DNA of 64,000 bases from Halobacteriovorax marinus SJ (GTDB lineage: Bacteria; Bdellovibrionota; Bacteriovoracia; Bacteriovoracales; Bacteriovoracaceae). Below the pieces are notes generated by a model that was not told the origin of the DNA, searched no databases, and saw only the letters and a list, made by a program, of their open reading frames with translations. Below are positions 17,312 through 27,295 of this stretch, in pieces; the stretch's first letter is position 1; each line of letters starts with the position of its first letter. The translations under genes were made by a program, and so were the position numbers. The stretch is taken from the NCBI RefSeq assembly GCF_000210915.2, contig NC_016620.1, forward strand, positions 1,798,001-1,862,000, written 5' to 3'.

Positions 17312-18001
17312 ATGACACTAAAAAATAGAGAAATTTTAAATAATTTTAGAACACCTGCTTTCCCTGGATCTTTCTTCTTAAGCTTTGAAGGAATTGAAGG
17401 TGCTGGAAAATCAACTCAAATTATTTCTGCAAAAGAATATTTAGAATCACAAGGCTTTAGAGTTCTTATTCTACGTGAACCAGGTGGGACACCATTTGGT
17501 GAAAAGCTAAGACAGGCCATTCTAAATTCTAAGTCAGAATTAGAGCCAATTTCTGAAGCCTATCTCTTTGCTTCTTCTAGAGCTCAATTGCTAACAGAAG
17601 TAACGCTAAAAGAGTTAAATACACCGGGTACAGTTGTCATTTACGATCGCTACTTAGACTCATCTATTGCCTATCAAGGGATTGCTAGAGGACTAGGCGT
17701 TGACAATATTTTAAATATTCACAATGTATTTCCACTTAATCTCATTCCTCACAAAACTTTCTACTTGAAAATTTCAACAGAAACTTCCTTTGGTAGACAG
17801 AGAGTGAGAAATGCTCCTAAAGATTACTTTGAAAGTAGAGGAAAAGACTTCTACGACAACCTAGTTCAGGGTTACGAGCTAAGTTGTGAATTATTTCCTG
17901 AGAGAATTAGTGTTATTGATGGAAATAGATCATTAGATGATGTTTTTGCCGACATTAAAGAAGAACTAAATCACCTAATCTTTAAAAGAGATGAACAATA
18001 G
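17312..18001 (+). CDS. tmk: Thymidylate kinase
   Basis: 229 residues. The P-loop is FEGIEGAGKST at about 25-35, then the DRX-type segment LREPGGTPFGEKLR, and DRYLDSSIAYQG for TMP binding. It phosphorylates dTMP to dTDP in the cytoplasm, an essential step to dTTP. The protein has about 20 extra residues before the first beta strand, and no later start codon (ATG, GTG or TTG) exists before the P-loop, so the extension is probably real. There is no Shine-Dalgarno, and a hairpin sits against the start. It overlaps holB by 11 bases in the tmk-holB-ricT order known from Firmicutes and Bdellovibrio-like bacteria. Confidence 0.93.
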   Translation: MTLKNREILNNFRTPAFPGSFFLSFEGIEGAGKSTQIISAKEYLESQGFRVLILREPGGTPFGEKLRQAILNSKSELEPISEAYLFASSRAQLLTEVTLKELNTPGTVVIYDRYLDSSIAYQGIARGLGVDNILNIHNVFPLNLIPHKTFYLKISTETSFGRQRVRNAPKDYFESRGKDFYDNLVQGYELSCELFPERISVIDGNRSLDDVFADIKEELNHLIFKRDEQ

Positions 18002-18806
18002 TAAGATACTAGATAAACTCATAGATCTCTGGGCCAAGGATAAGTTGGCCCACTTTTACATTGTTCAACCTTCACCAACTCAGGAAAATCCAAGAGAATT
18101 CACTAGGAAGTGGATTCAAAACTTCTTAGCGCAAACAATTGCAAGTGAAAAAGAAACTTCTCTTGAGAACGCGAAGTCTAAATTGGAATTGGGACTTAGT
18201 GATATATTACAGATCTCTAAAGAAGATGAATTTGAAAACTATAGTGTTTCAGATGAGCAATTTAGTGAATTTAATAAATTTCAAAATTATCGTCCTCTAG
18301 AATTGAAGCAGAGATTTATCACGATAGATGACGCTCATAGTATTACGACTATACTCAGTAATAAATTACTTAAAACTCTAGAAGAACCTGCTGCAAATAC
18401 AACGATTTTTCTTTTAGATCCCTTTAGAAAGAATATTCTCCCAACCATTTCATCAAGGGCCATCTACTTACGTCTTCCATCGGCGCAGAGCGCTCAAAGT
18501 ATAGCGAGTTCTAAGAACCTCTCAGAATTTCTAGGAGGGCTTGAGTTGAAAGAAGATATAATTGAGGCGGTCAAACTAATAGAGAGAGATAGATCAAATA
18601 TAATGCCCCTCTTTGATACGCTCAAGGGTAAGAAGTCTCTCGAACTAGAATTTGTTGAGGGCCTTACACAATACGTTAATCAAAGAGAATTCGACTACTC
18701 TACACTGCATCGCTTCTCTCAAGCACTTAAGTGGTATGAGAAGGCCCAAGTCTTTAATAATTACTCTCCAGAGAAGCTCTCAGGCCTAATGCTGTCCATA
18801 ATTTAG
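17991..18806 (+). CDS. holB: DNA polymerase III clamp-loader subunit delta'
   Basis: 271 residues. The recognisable core is LLKTLEEPAANTTIFLL followed by ILPTISSRAIYLRLPS, the SRC-like (here SSRA) motif of clamp-loader delta' subunits. The N-terminal part lacks a working Walker A, as expected for a non-ATPase subunit. It would help load the sliding clamp at replication forks. The ATG lies inside the last codons of tmk (11-base overlap), implying coupled translation. It is shorter than E. coli HolB (334), mainly at the C-terminus. Confidence 0.85.
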   Translation: MNNSKILDKLIDLWAKDKLAHFYIVQPSPTQENPREFTRKWIQNFLAQTIASEKETSLENAKSKLELGLSDILQISKEDEFENYSVSDEQFSEFNKFQNYRPLELKQRFITIDDAHSITTILSNKLLKTLEEPAANTTIFLLDPFRKNILPTISSRAIYLRLPSAQSAQSIASSKNLSEFLGGLELKEDIIEAVKLIERDRSNIMPLFDTLKGKKSLELEFVEGLTQYVNQREFDYSTLHRFSQALKWYEKAQVFNNYSPEKLSGLMLSII

Positions 18807-18879
18807 CCGCTTTGTACCTAGACAAATCACTGAAAATTCAAGACTATACTTATTTAAAATAAATAGACGGATTTTATCA

Positions 18880-20238
18880 ATGCAAGAAAATGCAAACTCA
18901 AATATAGAGGAAGAGACAAAAGATGCTCCTTCCACAGTCAATAACGAAACTGAAAACTCTCCACAAGAAGATGGGAAATTTACTGAAGGTGAATTAATAA
19001 CTTTAGTGCGAGTACGCTTTCCTGGAAATGCTAAATCATTTCCTTTTCTTATCGGTAAGAGAAAGTTCATGTACGGCCAAAAAGTTATGGCCATGAGTGA
19101 CCGAGGGATGACACTTGGTTATATCAATTCTCTTCCCTACGAAGTTCCCTTCAAAAAAGATATGCTGCCTCTAAAGAGTATTAGTAAGGTGGCCACTGAT
19201 GAAGATGTAAGTGAGCAGAGAAGTTATTATTTAAAAGAGAAAGAAGCTGAGAATTTCTGTAAAGAGCTCATTGAAAAGCATAAATTAGATATGAACCTAA
19301 CACACGTTGAGTTCATCCAATTTGGTAAGAAAGCAGTATTCTACTTCAATGCCCCCGCTAGAGTAGACTTTAGAAATCTAGTAAAAGATCTTGTCGCGCA
19401 ATTAAAGATGCGTATTGAATTAAGGCAAATTTCAGTTCGCGATAGGGCCGCGGCCATTGGGGCCATCGGCGTTTGTGGACTTCAGACGTGTTGTTCAAGC
19501 TTCTTAAAGAATTATGGCAATGTCAGTATTAAAATGGCCAAGAACCAGAATTTAGCGCTTATTCCAAGTAAGATTAACGGAATCTGTGGTCAGATTAAGT
19601 GCTGTATTAAGTATGAGGACGATGTCTACTCACAAAAGAGAGGGCTACTGCCTAAAGAAGGAATTTTCTTAAAGGCAAAGAACGGAGATATTGGTCGAGT
19701 GCAAAAGCTCCATCTCATTGTTGAGCAATTTGATATGATCACAGACAAGGGTCAGATAAGAAGATACTCAGTTAATCAATTCTTAAGAGATGATTCTAAA
19801 CCACCAAAGGATTGGAAATTTCCAAATGATCTACGCCACATAGTTAATGAGACTAGTACAGTTATTGGCCTCACAGATGAAGAGCAGAGAAAGTCGGAAG
19901 AGTTCTTAAAGAAATATAGTGAAGAAAATCCTGATAGCGTTATGGAAGTCTATTTAGATGACGATAATGACGATAGCGATAATGATCTCAACGAACTTGA
20001 CTCTCTAGAGGGTGAAATTCAAGTAAAGACTGAAAAAAAGAATACGCGCTCTAATGATCGCAGATCTAACTCTGGCGCTAAGAAGAATAACCAAAGAGGT
20101 AAGTCTTCTAATAGAAATACTGGTAACCGAGCACCTCAAAATAAAGAAAGCACTACTGAAGGCCAGAAAAAGTCTAACCCTAATAAGAAGAGATATAGAC
20201 CTAAGAAAAAGAAAAATCCAAATAAGAAACCTGAATAA
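18880..20238 (+). CDS. ricT: RicT/YaaT-like PSP1-domain protein
   Basis: 452 residues. The central PSP1 region has the diagnostic cysteine pattern CGLQTCCSSFLKNYG and GICGQIKCCIKYEDDVY, which in RicT binds iron-sulfur clusters together with RicA and RicF. In Bacillus this Y-complex steers RNase Y-dependent mRNA processing. The region before is acidic (residues 1-45). The last about 110 residues are a basic, Asn/Lys/Arg-rich disordered tail (ending KKKKNPNKKPE) that could bind RNA. Position after holB matches the conserved tmk-holB-ricT order. No ricA or ricF candidate is visible here. Confidence 0.85.
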   Translation: MQENANSNIEEETKDAPSTVNNETENSPQEDGKFTEGELITLVRVRFPGNAKSFPFLIGKRKFMYGQKVMAMSDRGMTLGYINSLPYEVPFKKDMLPLKSISKVATDEDVSEQRSYYLKEKEAENFCKELIEKHKLDMNLTHVEFIQFGKKAVFYFNAPARVDFRNLVKDLVAQLKMRIELRQISVRDRAAAIGAIGVCGLQTCCSSFLKNYGNVSIKMAKNQNLALIPSKINGICGQIKCCIKYEDDVYSQKRGLLPKEGIFLKAKNGDIGRVQKLHLIVEQFDMITDKGQIRRYSVNQFLRDDSKPPKDWKFPNDLRHIVNETSTVIGLTDEEQRKSEEFLKKYSEENPDSVMEVYLDDDNDDSDNDLNELDSLEGEIQVKTEKKNTRSNDRRSNSGAKKNNQRGKSSNRNTGNRAPQNKESTTEGQKKSNPNKKRYRPKKKKNPNKKPE

Positions 20239-20243
20239 ATCTT

Positions 20244-21446
20244 ATGAAGATACTTCATACAAGTGATTGGCACCTAGGAAAGAAACTCTATAAAGTGAGC
20301 AGATTAAAAGAACAAGCTCGCTTTCTAGAGTGGCTAATCGACTATATTTGCGACAATGAAATTGATATTCTTCTTATAAGCGGGGATATCTTCGATGTCC
20401 CTACTCCGCCCAATGAAGCACTTAAACTCTACTTCACTTTCCTAAAGAAACTTAATGAGAGAAAAGAAATACCAATTTTCATTATTGGCGGAAATCACGA
20501 TAGTTCAAACTTCATTGAAGCCCCTTCTCCTTTTCTAGAATTGAATAATATATATGTAGTGGGGAGTTTGGAAAAACTTCTTAGTGAAGACTACTCTCAC
20601 TATATACACAATTTAGAAATAAAAGGTGAGAAGCTAAGTATAAGCTTACTTCCCTACTTTAGAACTCACGAGTTATTTAACCTAGCAAAAGCGTGGAATA
20701 TAAATATTGAAGAAGGTCTCTTGCCAGTTATTGAAGAGTTGATGAAGAGATTCTTAGATAGAGCTAGCGGACAAAAGATCCTTATGTCACACCACCTCTT
20801 TGGTAGCTACGAAGAAGCAGGCTCAGAGCAAGGTCTCAATCTCTCTGGAATTGATTCCATACCAACAAATACACTACAAGGCTTTGACTATGTGGCCTTA
20901 GGACATATCCACAAGGCCCAAACAGTGAGAAAGAGTCAACCTATAGTTCATTATAGTGGCTCCCCACTGGCCTTTCGCTTTAGTGAAACCTCTACAAAAG
21001 AAGTTTCTATTATTTCCATAGAAAATGATGAACTAAGCTTCGAGAGAACTCCCATCAAAGAATTTGATAAATTGCTTCGAGTAAATTGCCAAAAAGAGGA
21101 AGTTGAAGAGTTTAAAAATCAGATAATTTCAAGCTGGGGTAATAGAGATGACCTTGAAGTTTTCCTAGAGCTTCGTATTAAGTGTGATACCCCTATTACA
21201 TCTATGGCCGAGACTCTTAGAGAAGAATTTAGAGAGAATAAAATTCACTTGCTCTCCTTTGCTGCCATTGTTGGAAAAGTAGAAGATGAAAGTGAGAGCA
21301 AGATACTTGAAAAGAGCTTACGCACAGAAGAGCTCTTTGAATTATTCTATAAGAAGAAATATCCAGAATCCAATGAAATACCAAAGCCTCTTTTAGAAGA
21401 CTTTAATGAACTTTTAGAAAGTATTAGAGAGAGTTATGAGGCTTAA
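20244..21446 (+). CDS. sbcD: Exonuclease subunit SbcD (Mre11 family)
   Basis: 400 residues. The calcineurin-like metallophosphoesterase motifs are all present: HTSDWHLGK, SGDIFDVPTPP, GGNHDSS, MSHHLFG and ALGHIHKAQ. With SbcC it forms the Mre11-Rad50-type nuclease that opens hairpins and processes DNA ends. It begins six bases after ricT and overlaps sbcC by 11 bases. Length and C-terminal capping domain are normal. Confidence 0.95.
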   Translation: MKILHTSDWHLGKKLYKVSRLKEQARFLEWLIDYICDNEIDILLISGDIFDVPTPPNEALKLYFTFLKKLNERKEIPIFIIGGNHDSSNFIEAPSPFLELNNIYVVGSLEKLLSEDYSHYIHNLEIKGEKLSISLLPYFRTHELFNLAKAWNINIEEGLLPVIEELMKRFLDRASGQKILMSHHLFGSYEEAGSEQGLNLSGIDSIPTNTLQGFDYVALGHIHKAQTVRKSQPIVHYSGSPLAFRFSETSTKEVSIISIENDELSFERTPIKEFDKLLRVNCQKEEVEEFKNQIISSWGNRDDLEVFLELRIKCDTPITSMAETLREEFRENKIHLLSFAAIVGKVEDESESKILEKSLRTEELFELFYKKKYPESNEIPKPLLEDFNELLESIRESYEA

Positions 21447-24400
21447 GAGTATAGAAATAGAAAATATAACGAGTCTAAAAGGTAAGCACTATATAGACTT
21501 TGAAGATATTCTAAAAGAAGGAGAGCTCTTCGCTATCACTGGCCCTACAGGCTCAGGAAAGAGTTCCATACTAACAGCAATTAGTCTCGCACTCTACGGA
21601 AAGAATTATAAGAAGAGCTTAGATAGTAAGGACTTTGTCACATTAAATATGCCCTCTTCAAAGGTATCTCTTAACTTTGAGACAAAGGGTGAGAATTACT
21701 GTGCTTCATGGTCTATTAAAGTTCTAAAGAAAAATGGCGATCCTATAAAGAAGCCAACGACTCAGAGAATTGTGACAAAAGACGGAGTTGCAATCGAGCA
21801 AAGTGCTGAAGAGATTATCGGCCTTAGCTTCGATCAATTCATAAGAAGTGTTATTCTTAATCAAGGACAATTTTCAAAATTTCTGACTTCAAACTTTTCT
21901 GAAAGAAGAAAGATACTAGAGCGTCTCTATTCTGAGAATGAACTCTCTGATATCAATAAGAAACTCAGAGAAAAACTCTCCTATCAAAAACAAGAGATTG
22001 AAAAGCTTAGTATAAAACTAGAGTCATCCCTACCTTATACAGAAGCTGAAATTCTTGAAGCAAAGTCTCAACTTCCTGAATTAGAGAAGTCTAAAGGCGT
22101 TGTAGAAGAAAATTATAAAAAGATCCAAGAGTTCGAAAAACAATTAAGAGACATTCTAGAATTTAGTTCAAAGAGAATTCAATTTCTAAAAAAGTCTAAG
22201 GATATCGACCTTAATATTACAGACGTTAACAAGAATTTAAATAATGTCCTTGATAATCTTAAAAGTGCCACATCCACATACGATGCCTTCAAGCTTGAAT
22301 ATAATATTAGAGGAAAGAAGTTAAAAGAAGCTCTAACTCTGAGTGCAAAACTAAATAATACTCGAGAAAAAATTGCGACACTTAAGTCAAATAAAGAGAA
22401 ATTAGAAGAAAAGTTTAAAAAGATAGAAATAGAAATCTCTACTAAGAGTAAAGAACAGAATGAGCTCACTAAGGAAAGAGAAGAAATCGATAAGAAAATA
22501 ACCTATAAAGATATAGAGTCTATCGACAAGGTAGCTGATCTTTTAAATGATCTATCTAATACTCTTCAAAAAATAGACTACGAGAGAGAATCCCATAAGG
22601 CGCTTGAAGAAGAACTTAAGGCCATAACAAAGAATGGAGAAGAACTCGCAAAACAAAAGAACACTCAAGAAAGTAATCTTAAAGAGATCTTTAAAACCCT
22701 AGATTTTGAAAGCTTCTACGCAGAAAAATCCAAATATCTAGATACTAGATTAAGTGAATTAGAAAAACAGAAATTGCTTCTACAGCAAGATGAACAGAAG
22801 AAAATTGAGCTCCAAAAGAAACTTAAATCAATAAATATTGAAAAAGTAGAAGAGCAAATTAGTGAGGTAGAGAAGAAGCTCTACAATATTGAAAAAGAAC
22901 TCACACTAGCAATCATAAAAGAGAAACAATATAAGAAGAACGAGGCCCTACTCATCTTAGTCAATGAATCAATTGATGATAGTACTTGTAAGCTCTGTCA
23001 TGGAAAAGTTGAAGTTGATCTCTTAGAAAGTATCAAAAAAGATATTATTAAAGAATTAAAGAATAATGAAGGTCTCATCAGTACTGACAATATCAGAGAA
23101 TTAGTCGCAAATGAAAATCAGAAATTAACAGTTTTGAAGTATGAGCTTGAAAACCTCACCAAACAAAGAAGTGAAAATCTTGAATTACTCAAGCCTCTAG
23201 AGGAAAGAGTAAAGGGACTTGAAAGTACCACAAATGAGATTCAAGACATAACAAAAGAAAAAGAAGTTCTATCTAAATCCTATGAGAGCGCGAGGTCATT
23301 GGCCAAGAGTCTGATTATAACTGAGAATGAGATAAAATCACTACGTTTAAGCTACACTAAGACGAAGAGTAATATTGATGCCATTGAGTCAAAGATTAAA
23401 GCTCTAGATAAAGAGAGTGCAGATCATTTAAAACAACTCTCAAAACTTGCCCACAGTGAAATTCAAATTGATGCCATTAATGAATTAAAGCAACAAATAA
23501 AGGCAATAAATGAATTAAACCAAATAGAGCAAAAATATAAATATAATCAATCTCACCTAGATTCTTTAAATGAGCAGACTCTCGAATTAAATAAGGATAA
23601 GAAATCGACACTTTCAGACTTAGACACTTTAAAAGAAGATGAAGTTGAACAAGAAAAAACACTTCTAGATCTCACTAACGGTGAAGATATTAATAGTGCA
23701 CTAAAAGAGCTAGAAAGTAAGAGAGAAGAGCTTGAAGAAAATATTCAAAATATTAATAAAGAGAAGTCAACACTTGAAACAGAGTACACACGACTACTCA
23801 CTTCAAAAGATTCCTTAAAAGATCAAATTACAGCACTAGAAAACTCCACTATCTCTGCCTACGGAAACCTTGCTAACACTAATTTAAAAACAACTGAGTT
23901 AGTGTCAAAGAATAAAGAGACAGAAATTTATATTAGTAAAGTAAAGAACCTCAAAACTTATATTGATGATGAGGCCAGCGTTCAAGGCCTTAAAGATGCG
24001 AGAGAGAAATTACTTCTCCCAGAATTAGAGTACTTTAGAGATACGTTAAATGAGATCCTCACTCAAGTTACTAAGTCTAAAGAGAAGATCTCTCTCTATG
24101 AATCGAAGGTGAAAGAACAAAAAGAAGATAAGAAGCTATATAAGGAATATAGAGCAAGCTTTGATAGGTTAAATAACTTAACAGAAGTTCTTGGTAAGAA
24201 TAAAGATGAGTTTAGAAATTTTGTTCTTGGTTTTATTGAAAATCAATTAATACAAAATACAAATCTTGAACTATCAAAGATATGTGATGGTCGATATGGG
24301 CTAACTCAAAGAGAGAGCACTCATGGTCATGACTTCTTTATTTTGGATAAGTGGAATGGTGCTCTAGAGAGAAAGGTCTCCACCTTATCAGGAGGTGAAA

Positions 24401-24672
24401 CATTTCTCGTCTCTTTGGCCATGGCCCTAAGCTTAGCAGAGATGACCAGAGGACAAGTTGATATTGATTGTTTCTTTATTGACGAAGGTTTTGGGAGTTT
24501 AGACTCTGATAGTATCGAAGATGCATTTAGTGCTCTAATGTCTGTTCGATCTCGTGGAAAACAAATAGGTGTCATTTCCCACATTGGGGAATTAACTTCA
24601 AGGATACCTGCTAATATTAATTTAAATAAATCGCCAGAGGGGCGATCAAAGATAGAATATATCTTCAACTAG
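21436..24672 (+). CDS. sbcC: Exonuclease subunit SbcC (Rad50 family)
   Basis: 1078 residues. Walker A GPTGSGKSS is at 36-44. A long pair of coiled coils (about 175-510 and 530-900) flanks the zinc hook CKLC at Cys518 and Cys521. The C-terminal lobe has the ABC signature STLSGGE and Walker B CFFIDEGFGSLD. It forms the ATPase and DNA-tethering subunit with SbcD. The coding region is very rich in Lys/Glu/Leu/Ser, as expected for coiled coil. Its last codons are part of the terminator stem. Confidence 0.95.
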   Translation: MRLKSIEIENITSLKGKHYIDFEDILKEGELFAITGPTGSGKSSILTAISLALYGKNYKKSLDSKDFVTLNMPSSKVSLNFETKGENYCASWSIKVLKKNGDPIKKPTTQRIVTKDGVAIEQSAEEIIGLSFDQFIRSVILNQGQFSKFLTSNFSERRKILERLYSENELSDINKKLREKLSYQKQEIEKLSIKLESSLPYTEAEILEAKSQLPELEKSKGVVEENYKKIQEFEKQLRDILEFSSKRIQFLKKSKDIDLNITDVNKNLNNVLDNLKSATSTYDAFKLEYNIRGKKLKEALTLSAKLNNTREKIATLKSNKEKLEEKFKKIEIEISTKSKEQNELTKEREEIDKKITYKDIESIDKVADLLNDLSNTLQKIDYERESHKALEEELKAITKNGEELAKQKNTQESNLKEIFKTLDFESFYAEKSKYLDTRLSELEKQKLLLQQDEQKKIELQKKLKSINIEKVEEQISEVEKKLYNIEKELTLAIIKEKQYKKNEALLILVNESIDDSTCKLCHGKVEVDLLESIKKDIIKELKNNEGLISTDNIRELVANENQKLTVLKYELENLTKQRSENLELLKPLEERVKGLESTTNEIQDITKEKEVLSKSYESARSLAKSLIITENEIKSLRLSYTKTKSNIDAIESKIKALDKESADHLKQLSKLAHSEIQIDAINELKQQIKAINELNQIEQKYKYNQSHLDSLNEQTLELNKDKKSTLSDLDTLKEDEVEQEKTLLDLTNGEDINSALKELESKREELEENIQNINKEKSTLETEYTRLLTSKDSLKDQITALENSTISAYGNLANTNLKTTELVSKNKETEIYISKVKNLKTYIDDEASVQGLKDAREKLLLPELEYFRDTLNEILTQVTKSKEKISLYESKVKEQKEDKKLYKEYRASFDRLNNLTEVLGKNKDEFRNFVLGFIENQLIQNTNLELSKICDGRYGLTQRESTHGHDFFILDKWNGALERKVSTLSGGETFLVSLAMALSLAEMTRGQVDIDCFFIDEGFGSLDSDSIEDAFSALMSVRSRGKQIGVISHIGELTSRIPANINLNKSPEGRSKIEYIFN

Positions 24673-24699
24673 CCTAAGCTAGTTGAAGAATTGTTTTTT
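24663..24699 (+). terminator. Terminator overlapping the sbcC stop codon
   Basis: Perfect 10-bp stem CTTCAACTAG/CTAGTTGAAG with a 6-base loop, then a T-rich run (TTGTTTTTTC). The left arm includes the sbcC stop codon, and the T run ends just before the stop of the convergent asnS. Confidence 0.85.
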
Positions 24700-24700
24700 C

Positions 24701-26098
24701 TTAGAAATCGCAATTTCCTGGATTACGAGGAAATGGAATCACGTCTCTGATATTCGACATACCAGTAATATACATGATGGCCCTTTCAAAGCCGAGACCA
24801 AATCCTGCGTGAGGAACTGATCCATACTTTCTAAGGTCTAGGTACCACCAGTATCCTTCTTTATCCATATCGTCCTTATCCATTTTGGCAACGATCTTGT
24901 CATAGTCCTCTTCTCTTTGAGAGCCACCAATAATCTCACCTACACCTGGAACAAGAACATCCATAGCACGTACTGTTTTTCCGTCTGGGTTTTGCTTCAT
25001 ATAGAAGGCCTTACAGTCGGCCGGGTAATCCGTAACAATCACAGGACCTTTAAAGTGCTTTTCAGCAAGAAATCTCTCATGCTCAGTCTGAAGCTCGTTA
25101 CCCCAAGTCGTTGGGAATTCAAAGCTCTCACCACTTGCATTTAAGATATCGATGGCCTCAGTATAAGTGATTTTTGTAAATGGAGTATCTCTTACAAGCT
25201 TTAACATTTCTAAATGAGACTCATCTAGGTTTCCACCATGACGATTAACTAGGAAGTTCATTTCATCTTCACAATTCTTTAGAACTTCAGAAATCATATA
25301 TTGAATATAATCACCTGCTAACTTTGCAACATCATCAAGATCGGCAAAGGCAACTTCAGGTTCAATCATCCAGAACTCAGATAAGTGTCTTGGAGTATTT
25401 GAGTTCTCTGCTCTAAATGTAGGTCCAAAAGTATAGATAGCACCTAAACCAGAAGCGAAACACTCACCTTCAAGTTGTCCCGTTACACATAGAGAAGTTT
25501 CTTTTCCAAAGTAGTCCTTTGTAAAGTCAACTTCTCCAGCATCATTTAGTGGAGGGTTTTTAGCATCAAGTCCAGAAACTCTGAACATCTCGCCAGCTCC
25601 CTCTCCATCAACAGATGTGATAATAGGAGAATTGAGATAGTAGAAGCCTTGATTAGAGAAAAAGCGGTGAGTTGCTTGTGCAAGCTCATGTCTAATTCTA
25701 AAAACGGCTCCAAATGTATTTGTACGTACTCTTAAGTGAGCTTGCTCTCTTAAAAACTCCAAAGAAGTTGCCTTCTTTTGAAGTGGGTATGTTTCATCTG
25801 AACGACCAATAATCTCAACTGACTTGGCCTGCATTTCAACTTTCTGTCCACGACCACCAGATGGTACGAGGGTACCAGTAATAGCAACTGAAGATCCAAT
25901 GAGAAGAGATGAAACTTCTTCATAATTTTCAATTGTAGCATCGATAATAATTTGAAGGTCTCCCTGACAACTTCCATCGTTAATCATCATAAAAGAGAAC
26001 TTCTTCGACTTACGAATACTTTTGATCCACCCTTTTACAACGGCGTCGCAATCTACAATTTCATCTTTAAATATTTTCTTTAGTAAAAATCTTTCCAC
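24701..26098 (-). CDS. asnS: Asparaginyl-tRNA synthetase
   Basis: An N-terminal OB-fold anticodon domain (VKGWIKSIRKSKKFSF, NDGSC) is followed by a class II core: motif 2 TFRAENSNTPRHLSEFWMIEPE and motif 3 GFGLGFERAIMYITG, ending with the AsnRS/AspRS-type NIRDVIPFPR. The end is PGNCDF. It charges tRNA-Asn. I chose GTG at 26098: it has GGAG six bases upstream, whereas the upstream TTG codons at 26113/26110 lack a ribosome site (the longer form would be 470 residues, this one 465). It follows the PfkB kinase gene closely and shares its transcript. Confidence 0.93.
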   Translation of the reverse strand: MERFLLKKIFKDEIVDCDAVVKGWIKSIRKSKKFSFMMINDGSCQGDLQIIIDATIENYEEVSSLLIGSSVAITGTLVPSGGRGQKVEMQAKSVEIIGRSDETYPLQKKATSLEFLREQAHLRVRTNTFGAVFRIRHELAQATHRFFSNQGFYYLNSPIITSVDGEGAGEMFRVSGLDAKNPPLNDAGEVDFTKDYFGKETSLCVTGQLEGECFASGLGAIYTFGPTFRAENSNTPRHLSEFWMIEPEVAFADLDDVAKLAGDYIQYMISEVLKNCEDEMNFLVNRHGGNLDESHLEMLKLVRDTPFTKITYTEAIDILNASGESFEFPTTWGNELQTEHERFLAEKHFKGPVIVTDYPADCKAFYMKQNPDGKTVRAMDVLVPGVGEIIGGSQREEDYDKIVAKMDKDDMDKEGYWWYLDLRKYGSVPHAGFGLGFERAIMYITGMSNIRDVIPFPRNPGNCDF

Positions 26099-26114
26099 GT
26101 TCTGCTCCAACAAA

Positions 26115-27107
26115 TTAAAGAAGACTCTCTTTAACTGTTAATACTTGTTCTTTTGTTAATCTTGCTCCGAATTGAGTTACTAATTCACTTGAGCTATGAC
26201 ATGCCAACTTGGCAGCTTCATTATATTCCATTCCATTAGTGATTCCGTAAAGGAAAGCTCCAGCGAAGAGATCTCCAGCACCATTAGTATCTTTTGCTAC
26301 GACCTTCTTTGTCTCAATGGCCATCTCTCTTTCACCATCATAAATAATGGCACCCTTATCACCCATTGTTACAGCAAAAGATTTTGCAACAGACTTAAGT
26401 AGATTTACAGCAGTGTCAATATTGTCAGAGTCAGTAAAACTCATGGCCTCAGCTTCATTACAGAAGAGAAGATCTACTTTCTTATCACCAATAATTTCTT
26501 TAAATCCATCCTTAAAGAAACCTACGATTCCTGGATCAGAAAAAGTAAGAGCAACTTTAACATCGTTTGCATGAGCAATTTCACGTGCCTTAATTGCAGC
26601 GGCTTTCCCAGTAGGTGAAGTTACCAAGTAACCTTCAATATAAAGGTATTCAGAATTAATTAACTCTTCTTCTACTAATTCGTTTGTAGAAAAAGTTTCA
26701 GTAATACCTAAGAAAGAATTCATTGTTCTATCAGCATCAGGAGTGATGAAAACCATACACTTACCAGAGACACCCTCTTCTCTAGATTCACCCATATTAG
26801 TTGTAACACCATTTCCAACAAGATCTTTGTAGTAGAACTCTCCGGTCTCATCATTGGCAACTTTACATGAGTAAAAGGCCTTACCACCTAATTGGCTTAC
26901 AGCAATAATTGTATTGGCAGCTGATCCACCACAGCTTCTATCGTGAGAAACACCTTCTAGATTATTCAAGAGCTCTGTTTGTCTCTCTTGATCAACTAAT
27001 GTCATTAAGCCTTTTTCAACTTTCATCTTTTCTAAAAAAGATGGCTCAACTTCAAACTCCATATCAACTAGAGCATTTCCAATTCCATAGACATGATATT
27101 TCTTCAT
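26115..27107 (-). CDS. PfkB-family kinase, adenosine-kinase-like
   Basis: 330 residues. The PfkB signatures are GGSAANTIIAVSQLGG near residues 60-75 and DTNGAGDLFAGAFLYG near 270-285, which contains the anion hole and catalytic Asp. The N-terminus (GIGNALVDMEFEV) and the overall pattern match the bacterial group annotated as adenosine kinase or ribokinase-like. It would phosphorylate a nucleoside or sugar with ATP; the substrate cannot be fixed from sequence. GGGAAG sits before ATG. asnS follows directly, an unusual pairing that probably reflects operon packing only. Confidence 0.82.
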   Translation of the reverse strand: MKKYHVYGIGNALVDMEFEVEPSFLEKMKVEKGLMTLVDQERQTELLNNLEGVSHDRSCGGSAANTIIAVSQLGGKAFYSCKVANDETGEFYYKDLVGNGVTTNMGESREEGVSGKCMVFITPDADRTMNSFLGITETFSTNELVEEELINSEYLYIEGYLVTSPTGKAAAIKAREIAHANDVKVALTFSDPGIVGFFKDGFKEIIGDKKVDLLFCNEAEAMSFTDSDNIDTAVNLLKSVAKSFAVTMGDKGAIIYDGEREMAIETKKVVAKDTNGAGDLFAGAFLYGITNGMEYNEAAKLACHSSSELVTQFGARLTKEQVLTVKESLL

Positions 27108-27295
27108 TAATGACTTCCCTTTTTTTAAAATTTTGCAAATTCTACCTTAAATACTGTGCATTTGTCATGATTTTTTGTTTTAGAATCAAGGACTTAAAAT
27201 ATATGGCCAACACATTTACAAATAGTTACAATTTATAGCTAGGAACGTTAATTTTATGGATTAAAATAAAGAATAATCTACACAAAGGAATGAAT

